From positions 524,648 to 588,647 of the forward strand of contig CALSLP010000002.1 in the NCBI GenBank assembly GCA_943787225.1: a DNA stretch of 64,000 nt, given 5' to 3'. The notes under the pieces are model-generated. The model was not told the origin of the DNA. It was given only the letters and a program-made list of their open reading frames with translations, and did not search any database. Below, piece after piece: positions 58,051 to 64,000 of the stretch (within the stretch, counting starts at the first letter, position 1; the number at the start of each line of letters is the position of its first letter). The translations under genes were made by a program, and so were the position numbers. Origin of the DNA: an uncultured Alphaproteobacteria bacterium (GTDB lineage: Bacteria; Pseudomonadota; Alphaproteobacteria; MPNO01; UBA2964).

Positions 58051-59475
58051 TTATCCTAACGCGAGAAGAAATCTGACGATTTTCCTGGTGCGGTCACTAA
58101 ACAATGACGGGGTATAAAATGACCCTGCAGCGCGCTTGTTTATCTCGCCCAGCGTCGGATAGGGCAGGATCAACCCGGCAACGTCTTTGATCTTCATCTT
58201 TTTCGAAATTGGCAGACACCAGCTTTGAATGATCTCGCCGGCCTTTTCACCAACCATGCTGGCGCCGACTACAACCCCTTTTGAGGTCGTAATTACTTTT
58301 AATAACCCTTCGGTCTCTGCTTCCGCACGAGCACGGTCATTATCGGCGAATTTTGCTTGCAACACTCTTACATCACCAAACTGTTGGCGTGCGGTCGCCT
58401 CCGTCAAACCGACCTGAGCAAGCTCTGGCGACGTATAGGTGACCCATGGCACCGCCGTATAATCTGATTTTGCCGGTAACCGAAACAGAATATTCCGGAT
58501 CGCAATACCGGCCTGATATCCCGCGATATGCGTAAATTTAAATCCTTCCGCAGCGTCACCAATTGCAAAGACCCGCTTATTTGAGGTTTGCATCCGTGCA
58601 TCGACCGGAACGCCGCCACGACCAGCCTCAATGCCTGCAGCCTCAAGGTTTAAGTCACCAATATTGGGCGTGCGGCCCACAGCGAGGAGAAGATGGGACC
58701 CTTCAAAATTAAGCGCCTCGCCATCGCGTTCTGCCGCGATAGAAATAGCTCCTGAACTTCCAGAAATGGATTTAACCAGCGCACTCTCGTGAATATCGAC
58801 GCCTTCCGCCGCAAGACGGTCTTTAACGACAACGGCAAGCTCAGGGTCGTCATTCCCTAGCGCTTTCAATCCCTCTATGACCGTAACCTTCGCCCCTAGC
58901 CGCCTATGCGCTTGCGCTAGCTCTAACCCGATAGGGCCACCCCCTATTACCAATAAATGTTCTATCGGCTCTCCGTGATCAAAGATTGTTTCATTGGTGA
59001 AAAACGGGACAGTATCGAGACCGGGAATCGGCGGCACGGCGGGCGCGGATCCAGTCGAAATAATTATACGCTTCGCATATATCTCAAAATCGCCCGCCAC
59101 AACGGTCCGAGGACCGCTGAAACGTCCATGTTCACGAATAACCCTGGCACCGAGGGTCTCGAACCGTTCCTGTGAATCGTGTGGCGCAATATCCGCGATG
59201 ACGCCCTTAACATGGGCGCGAACTTTTTCATGATCGATAGTTGGTTCCCCGGCTTCCACCCCAAAGCGATTGGCAGAACGCACTGCGTGCGCAGCATGAC
59301 CGGCAGCGATCAGGGCTTTCGAAGGAACACAGCCATAATTCAAGCAATCGCCACCCATCTCTCCCTTTTCGAGAAGGACAACCCTGGCACCCATTTGAAC
59401 GGCACCAGCGACGAAGGACAGGCCGCCTGAGCCTGCTCCAATGACACAAACATCGGTTTCAATCCGTTCACCCAT
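58051..59475 (-). CDS. Flavin-dependent pyridine nucleotide-disulfide oxidoreductase (MerA/Lpd-like)
   Basis: A 474-residue FAD disulfide oxidoreductase: FAD-binding GAGSGGLSFVAGA at the start, redox disulfide Cys44-Cys49 in GGDCLNYGCVPSK, NAD(P)-binding LLVIGGGPIGLELAQAHRRLGAKVTVIEG, AVGRTPN, and the second FAD site VFAIGDAAEGFKFTHIAGYQ. The C-terminal interface reads LILPYPTLGEINKRA where His is expected in the HPTxxE catalytic pair, so the active-site base is Tyr. Separated by 27 bases from the TVP38 gene and on the same strand, the second gene of a probable two-gene operon. Neither dihydrolipoamide nor mercury binding is shown; it may act on a small thiol or quinone. Confidence 0.87.
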   Translation of the reverse strand: MGERIETDVCVIGAGSGGLSFVAGAVQMGARVVLLEKGEMGGDCLNYGCVPSKALIAAGHAAHAVRSANRFGVEAGEPTIDHEKVRAHVKGVIADIAPHDSQERFETLGARVIREHGRFSGPRTVVAGDFEIYAKRIIISTGSAPAVPPIPGLDTVPFFTNETIFDHGEPIEHLLVIGGGPIGLELAQAHRRLGAKVTVIEGLKALGNDDPELAVVVKDRLAAEGVDIHESALVKSISGSSGAISIAAERDGEALNFEGSHLLLAVGRTPNIGDLNLEAAGIEAGRGGVPVDARMQTSNKRVFAIGDAAEGFKFTHIAGYQAGIAIRNILFRLPAKSDYTAVPWVTYTSPELAQVGLTEATARQQFGDVRVLQAKFADNDRARAEAETEGLLKVITTSKGVVVGASMVGEKAGEIIQSWCLPISKKMKIKDVAGLILPYPTLGEINKRAAGSFYTPSLFSDRTRKIVRFLLALG

Positions 59476-59502
59476 GGGAAACTCCGTGGCAGGTTATTTA
59501 TT

Positions 59503-60342
59503 TTATGAGGCCGAGCAGCCTTTGAATTTTTTATAGAGCACCGGTAACAAGGCAAGCCCAGCCAACCCGACGATAGGTAACAGGAAACGTGGCTCGAAAA
59601 TAATACCAAGATTAACGTCCTGGCCTGCCTCAAGCAGCGCACCAACGCCGTCACCAACCAAAGCGTAAACGAAGGTACCTGGAATAATGCCAACCGCCGT
59701 ACCGAAAATATAAACACCGACGGGAACCCGCAGAAAGGCAGGCACCAAATTCACCAGCCAAAAAGGAAACACCGGAACGAGGCGTAAGAATAACAGGTAG
59801 CTCAGGGCATTCTCTTTAAACCCGTCTTCCATCTTACGGATAGCACCGCCCGCCTTGTCCCGCAGGAAATCGGCCAACGCATAGCGTGCAGCCAGAAAAA
59901 CCGCAGTAGCCCCAATCGTTGCGCCGATAACGGTGAGCGTGCCACCCAACCAAGGTCCGAACAAGAAACCGCCCGCAATTGTCATAACAGCGCCGCCAGG
60001 AATAGAGAACGCCGTCACAACGGCATAAATTCCAGCATAGACCAGCCACGCGACGAGCCCGGTGTCAGCAACCCAGCCAGTCAGGACTTCGCGGTTTTCT
60101 TTGAGGGCGGTTAAGGAAAGATAACGATCAAGATCAAAGGCAAAGAAAGCAACTAATCCAGCAATTAGGATAATAACAGGGATTAGCTTAGCTGGAGAAA
60201 ACCCCTTCTTTTCAGCGGATTCCGACGCCGCGGAGTCTTTCTGCGTATCATCAGCCAAGGTTTTCTCCTCCGGGAAAATGGCGGCGGTATGCTGCTTAGA
60301 AGCATGCTCAGCGATACCCACTAATTCTTTATCCATTTGCAT
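59503..60342 (-). CDS. TVP38/TMEM64-family (VTT domain) membrane protein
   Basis: A 279-residue membrane protein with an acidic N-terminal extension (about 50 residues) and six hydrophobic segments. The VTT signature is VVTAFSIPGGAVMTIAGGFLFGPWLGGTLTVIGATIGATAVFL and the later LLFLRLVPVFPFWLVNLVPAFLRVPVGVYIFGTAVGIIPGT. TMEM64 relatives in bacteria are linked to envelope lipids. Commonly found with the flavin oxidoreductase gene, here downstream of it in transcription order first. An in-frame second ATG is at 60336. Confidence 0.88.
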   Translation of the reverse strand: MQMDKELVGIAEHASKQHTAAIFPEEKTLADDTQKDSAASESAEKKGFSPAKLIPVIILIAGLVAFFAFDLDRYLSLTALKENREVLTGWVADTGLVAWLVYAGIYAVVTAFSIPGGAVMTIAGGFLFGPWLGGTLTVIGATIGATAVFLAARYALADFLRDKAGGAIRKMEDGFKENALSYLLFLRLVPVFPFWLVNLVPAFLRVPVGVYIFGTAVGIIPGTFVYALVGDGVGALLEAGQDVNLGIIFEPRFLLPIVGLAGLALLPVLYKKFKGCSAS

Positions 60343-60516
60343 GTACCATAGTCATTCTACACTGATCTAGTCACCGTAGGGGGGTGAACCAATCAACTGC
60401 TGCTAAACTAATCGTGAGCAGCATGAATTTAGCATGACTCAATGAATTGACTTCGCCGCGCCAAAACCTTATACAGCCTCCTCTTTTTACTCATCTCCAA
60501 TTTGCGGAGTTCTACC

Positions 60517-60651
60517 GTGAAGCGCACATATCAACCGAGCGTTCTCGTTCGTAAACGTCGTCATGGGTTTCGTGCCCGTAAAGCCACCGTTGGCGGTCGT
60601 CGGGTTCTTGCAACCCGTCGCGCTCGGGGCCGTAAACGTCTGTCCGCCTGA
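60517..60651 (+). CDS. rpmH: Ribosomal protein L34
   Basis: A 44-residue, very basic ribosomal protein: [20 protein letters not shown] then [24 protein letters not shown]. Start is GTG 60517 with GGAG seven bases upstream. Too short for a normal ORF filter. Precedes rnpA by 3 bases. Confidence 0.97.
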   Translation: MKRTYQPSVLVRKRRHGFRARKATVGGRRVLATRRARGRKRLSA

Positions 60652-60654
60652 ACG

Positions 60655-61059
60655 ATGACCGAGGCGCCTCAGCGCCTGAAACGTCGCCACCAATTTCTCC
60701 GCATTGCCCGCGGTGGGAAAAAGTGTGCCATGCCCGGTCTTGTTCTTCAGGCTCAGGAACAGCCGCCCCTTGATCCGGGCGCTGCCGCCGACAATATCCG
60801 GGTGGGCTTCACTGTAAGCCGCAAGGTCGGTAATTCAGTAATCCGAAACCGTGCGCGTCGGCGGCTTCGCGCTGCAGCTGAGATTGTGCTAAAAGATCAC
60901 GCAGCTGACGGACATGATTACGTCATCATTGGACGGGCGGCCACGCCGGGCCGCAAGTTTGATGCGTTGGTCAGCGACCTCGAAGGTGCCCTGCAAAAAT
61001 TGGGGAAATGGCAGGACACAACGAGTGAAGACAGACTGGCGGAAAGGAAGAGTTTATAA
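60655..61059 (+). CDS. rnpA: Ribonuclease P protein component
   Basis: A 134-residue RNase P protein: LKRRHQFLRIARGGKKC, VGFTVSRKVGNSVIRNRARRRLRAA (RNR motif) and DYVIIGRAATPGRKFDAL. It folds pre-tRNA leaders together with the RNase P RNA. Continuous with rpmH and yidD. Confidence 0.95.
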   Translation: MTEAPQRLKRRHQFLRIARGGKKCAMPGLVLQAQEQPPLDPGAAADNIRVGFTVSRKVGNSVIRNRARRRLRAAAEIVLKDHAADGHDYVIIGRAATPGRKFDALVSDLEGALQKLGKWQDTTSEDRLAERKSL

Positions 61060-61062
61060 GAA

Positions 61063-61326
61063 ATGACCTTAATGTCAGTCTTTCTGCGATCGCTTTTTCG
61101 TGGCCTCATTCGCTTTTATCAGCTAGTCATTTCGCCCTTATTTCCTGCCACCTGTCGTTACGCTCCCTCATGCTCGCATTATGCCGCTGACGCCGTTACA
61201 CGTTTTGGCGTGCTTCGCGGCGGATGGATGGCGATGAAACGAATATGCAGATGCCACCCTTGGGGCGGGACCGGATACGACCCTGTACCTGAGACAATTA
61301 AAAACACCTACACGAAAGCAAAATAA
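61063..61326 (+). CDS. yidD: YidD membrane protein insertion efficiency factor
   Basis: An 87-residue YidD with the cysteine signature [29 protein letters not shown] and [27 protein letters not shown] 61063 or the internal ATG 61072 (MSVFLRSLF) may be used. It lies between rnpA and yidC in the classic order. Confidence 0.95.
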   Translation: MTLMSVFLRSLFRGLIRFYQLVISPLFPATCRYAPSCSHYAADAVTRFGVLRGGWMAMKRICRCHPWGGTGYDPVPETIKNTYTKAK

Positions 61327-61331
61327 AGGTC

Positions 61332-63146
61332 ATGGAACAGCGCAATCTCATTATGGCCGTAGTCGCCTCTGTTACGATCCTGCTTGGATGGCAGTTTCTT
61401 TATGAACAGCCACGCGTCGAAAAGGAAATGGCGGCGCGCAAGGCAGCACAAATAGAGGCCGCCAAGAACAAACCAGCGGCTATTCCGGGGCAAAAGCCCG
61501 CAACCAACGGCCAAGGCGCCACCGTTCCAACACCAACGCCCCAGACCATAGTGCCATCAGTTCCCGGCAGCGCCGCACAGGCACCGACCGCCCCCGTTGT
61601 GGGAATACCGGTGAAGCCATCAGGCCCATCACGGACTTCTATTTTACAGAAAGCGCCCCGGGTTCAGATCAGTTCAAATCAACTGACCGGCTCGATCCAG
61701 CTCAAAGGCGGCCAGATCGACGACCTCATCATCACCAAGTACCGGGAAACCCTTGATGCCAACAGCCCGGCAATTACCCTTTTGTCGCCAACCGGCACCA
61801 AAAACCCCTATTATGCTCAGTTCGGCTGGGTAGCGAGTAATGCAAGCGTCAAATTACCAACCTCCGAAACCGTTTGGACAGCCGACCGAACAGCCTTGTC
61901 CCCTAAACAACCTGTGAAGCTAAGCTGGGATAATGGCCAAGGCATCAAATTCAATCGGACAATTACACTTGATGAAAACTATATGTTTTCCGTTACGCAA
62001 GCGGTTGAAAACAATAGTGGCAAAACGATTACCCTCTATCCCTACGGGCTCGTCTCCCGGACAGGGACACCTGATATCCTTGGGTTCTTCATCCTGCATG
62101 AGGGATTACTCGGTGTATTTAATGGCCAACTGAAAGAAGTCGATTACGACGATGTTCAAGATGCCAAGACTATCAGCCAACGGAGCAAGGGTGGCTGGAT
62201 CGGCATCACCGACAAATACTGGCTCACCGCACTCGTCCCAGACCAAAAAGCTGACATACAAACGAACTTCCGTCACAACTTGCAATTAAAGAAAGACAAG
62301 TATCAGGTCGATTACCTCGGTGATCCGAAAGTTATTCCGACAGGGAGTTCCGGCTCCGTCAGCAACCAGCTCTTTGCCGGCGCCAAAGAAGTTAAGGTGC
62401 TAGATTCATACGAAGAAAATCTCGGCATTTCACGTTTCGACCTCGCGATCGATTTTGGTTGGTTCTATTTTCTGACCAAACCAATCTTCTACGTTCTTCT
62501 GTGGTTCGCTGATCACATTGGCAATTTTGGGCTGGCCATCCTGCTCCTTACTGTCCTGATCAAGCTAGCGTTCTTTCCGCTCGCCAATAAGTCTTACCGC
62601 GCAATGAGTCGGCTAAAGCAATTACAGCCGAAAATGACCAAGCTCCGTGATCGGCATAAAGATGACCGAGCCAAGATGAACGAAGCGATGATGCAGCTCT
62701 ATAAGACGGAAAAGGTCAATCCAGCTGCCGGTTGTTTCCCAATGCTCGTCCAGATTCCGGTATTTTTTGCGCTATACAAAGTGCTCTTTGTTTCAATCGA
62801 AATGCGGCACGCACCGTTTTATGGCTGGATTCAAGATCTCTCGGCACCAGACCCAACATCGCTTTTCACCCTGTTTGGTGTAATCCCATGGACGCCACCG
62901 GAATTCCTGATGATTGGCATCTGGCCAATTCTGATGGGCATAACGATGTACCTGCAGCAGAAGCTAAATCCAGCACCGGCCGATCCGATGCAGGCCAAAA
63001 TCTTTATGTTCCTGCCGCTTATGTTCACCTTCATGCTGGCACGTTTTCCAGCAGGGCTCGTTATTTACTGGGCCTGGAACAATATTCTGTCGATTGCCCA
63101 GCAATGGGTCATCATGCGGCGCATGGGGGTCAAGGTTAACCCCTGA
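61332..63146 (+). CDS. yidC: Membrane protein insertase YidC
   Basis: A 604-residue YidC/Oxa1 insertase: N-terminal membrane anchor (LIMAVVASVTILLGWQFLY), a Pro/Ala/Gln-rich linker and large periplasmic domain, then five membrane helices with the insertase core (WFYFLTKPIFYVLLWFADHIGNFG; KSYRAMSRLKQLQPKMTKLRDRHKDDRAKMNEAMMQLYKTEKVNPAAGCFPMLVQIPVFFALYKVLF). Ends in GGGVK-like basic tail. The gene order is standard. Confidence 0.97.
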   Translation: MEQRNLIMAVVASVTILLGWQFLYEQPRVEKEMAARKAAQIEAAKNKPAAIPGQKPATNGQGATVPTPTPQTIVPSVPGSAAQAPTAPVVGIPVKPSGPSRTSILQKAPRVQISSNQLTGSIQLKGGQIDDLIITKYRETLDANSPAITLLSPTGTKNPYYAQFGWVASNASVKLPTSETVWTADRTALSPKQPVKLSWDNGQGIKFNRTITLDENYMFSVTQAVENNSGKTITLYPYGLVSRTGTPDILGFFILHEGLLGVFNGQLKEVDYDDVQDAKTISQRSKGGWIGITDKYWLTALVPDQKADIQTNFRHNLQLKKDKYQVDYLGDPKVIPTGSSGSVSNQLFAGAKEVKVLDSYEENLGISRFDLAIDFGWFYFLTKPIFYVLLWFADHIGNFGLAILLLTVLIKLAFFPLANKSYRAMSRLKQLQPKMTKLRDRHKDDRAKMNEAMMQLYKTEKVNPAAGCFPMLVQIPVFFALYKVLFVSIEMRHAPFYGWIQDLSAPDPTSLFTLFGVIPWTPPEFLMIGIWPILMGITMYLQQKLNPAPADPMQAKIFMFLPLMFTFMLARFPAGLVIYWAWNNILSIAQQWVIMRRMGVKVNP

Positions 63147-63176
63147 CCCACCAGCGTCCCGAACAGGGACAGGAAC

Positions 63177-63836
63177 ATGGTAGAACAAGAAACTGACGGT
63201 GAAATCATCGATCAGGAACAGATCGAGTTTGGCAGAAAGCTTTTTGCCGGCAGCTGCCAATTTTTTGCTGGCTCGACCAACCTCGATAATCTGCCGCCCC
63301 CAGGGTTGCCGGAAATTGCCTTTGCTGGTCGGTCAAACGTCGGAAAATCGAGCCTTATTAACGCGCTGACGGGACAAACAACCCTCGCCCGTACGTCGCG
63401 GACCCCGGGACGGACCCAACAACTCAATTTCTTCAATCTGGGGGACCGACTGACGCTGGTCGATATGCCGGGGTTTGGATATGCACGTGCCTCAAAATCC
63501 CGGATTCGGGATTGGACGAACCTGATGCATGACTATCTCAAAGGCCGCGTCACTCTATACCGACTTTGTCTATTGATTGATGCCCGTCATGGCGTCAAGG
63601 AATCTGACGAAACACTGATGAACGAGCTGGATCAGGCGGCCGTGGTTTATCAGATTGTGCTAACCAAAGCGGATAAGGTATCAAAAACCGCCCTGGCCGA
63701 ATTCGCGAAAACATTTGATGTGATGCGGAAGAAGCACCCTGCGGCTCACCCAGATATTATAGCAACGAGCGCGCGTAAAAACATGGGCATCCAGGAGCTT
63801 CGTGCGTCACTCGCGGCGCTGGCAGCGCCCCAGTAA
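63177..63836 (+). CDS. engB: Ribosome biogenesis GTP-binding protein EngB/YihA
   Basis: A 219-residue GTPase: Walker A AFAGRSNVGKSSLINAL, switch II region TLVDMPGFGYA, TKADK as the base-recognition motif, and SARKNMGI. N-terminal leader of about 45 residues. It acts in 50S assembly. 30 bases after yidC. Confidence 0.95.
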   Translation: MVEQETDGEIIDQEQIEFGRKLFAGSCQFFAGSTNLDNLPPPGLPEIAFAGRSNVGKSSLINALTGQTTLARTSRTPGRTQQLNFFNLGDRLTLVDMPGFGYARASKSRIRDWTNLMHDYLKGRVTLYRLCLLIDARHGVKESDETLMNELDQAAVVYQIVLTKADKVSKTALAEFAKTFDVMRKKHPAAHPDIIATSARKNMGIQELRASLAALAAPQ

Positions 63837-63876
63837 TTCATATAAAGTGCCGCGCGTTTAAGAAGCGAGTAGGTCC

Positions 63877-64000
63877 ATGGCGACATCAAAAGCAAAAAAA
63901 TCAGGCGAGCAGAGCGCTCAGGACAAGAGGCTGGAAAAGGCGAGAACCCTCTCCGAGGCCCTGCCTTATATGCGTGCCTATGCTGGCAAAACCTTTGTCG
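63877..64000 (+). CDS. argB: N-acetylglutamate kinase (start only)
   Basis: Starts at ATG 63877 with a 24-residue charged tail then TLSEALPYMRAYAGKTFV, the N-terminal EALPYMRxYxGKTFVIKYGG region of ArgB. The gene continues past the window end. Order engB-argB is typical of alphaproteobacteria. Confidence 0.85.
   Translation, partial: MATSKAKKSGEQSAQDKRLEKARTLSEALPYMRAYAGKTFV

Overview
The window looks like an alphaproteobacterial chromosome, probably from a Rhodospirillales- or Sneathiella-like lineage. This rests on the gene order rpmH-rnpA-yidD-yidC-engB-argB, the argD-argF-hslO overlap, a class I lysyl-tRNA synthetase, a SAM-II riboswitch before metZ, a CIRCE-controlled groESL operon and a ctaA-type heme A synthase. 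The species assignment is inference. No replication origin, rRNA or CRISPR array was seen.

Layout: 0-3.9 kb holds the start of pyrD (minus strand), sufE, an S24/LexA-like repressor, two tandem methyltransferases and a cheZ-like gene. 4-11 kb holds lysK, a DinG-type helicase, a TerB protein, and a KAP-family P-loop NTPase with a C-terminal leucine-rich motif. 11-16 kb holds groESL with CIRCE, ctaA and a sodium/solute symporter. 16-24 kb holds SAM-II, metZ, apaG, folE, trkH, a lipoprotein and the overlapping argD-argF-hslO block. 24-27 kb holds an ABC-2 permease and a large MscS channel. 27-39 kb is a redox region: two CoxL-like molybdopterin subunits without FeS or FAD partners, an SDR, an ECF sigma/anti-sigma pair, two tandem lysine-rich cytochromes c', an EgtB-like protein, a CoxG-like protein, an NTF2-like protein and a flippase-like membrane protein.

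39.4-45.5 kb is a small integrative island in tRNA-Arg(ACG). It is bounded by a 61-bp exact duplication of the tRNA 3' part and has a tyrosine recombinase beside the intact tRNA. A 20-bp double-motif repeat at both inner ends probably represents integrase arm sites. Inside are an IS3-family element, a tiny RHH operon with its ribosome site in a hairpin, a secreted 16-residue-repeat protein, a CPXCG-type Cys-rich protein, a DUF4190 protein, a secreted unknown, and a DUF2237 protein. Two of these cargo genes are each preceded by a near-identical short signal-peptide ORF whose stop overlaps the cargo start (ATGA). This recurring leader module is the most unusual structure seen.

45.5-64 kb returns to the chromosome: an OmpA-like lipoprotein, a Tat-exported pectate-lyase-fold protein, panC-panB, gamma-glutamyltransferase, an EamA transporter, a VOC protein, two GSTs, a PEP-mutase-family enzyme, a histidine kinase, a Cys-repeat mini-protein, a flavin disulfide oxidoreductase with a TVP38 membrane protein, and the rpmH-yidC-engB-argB block.

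About ten genes are split by single-base frame changes although both halves are well conserved (second methyltransferase, cheZ, KAP NTPase, mscS, SDR, ECF sigma, the lyase at a 9-G tract, panC, ggt, and the ggt/eamA junction). Several sit in short homopolymers. Consensus sequence error is the simplest reading; phase variation at the poly-G tract and real decay are alternatives. These genes are annotated here across the break.
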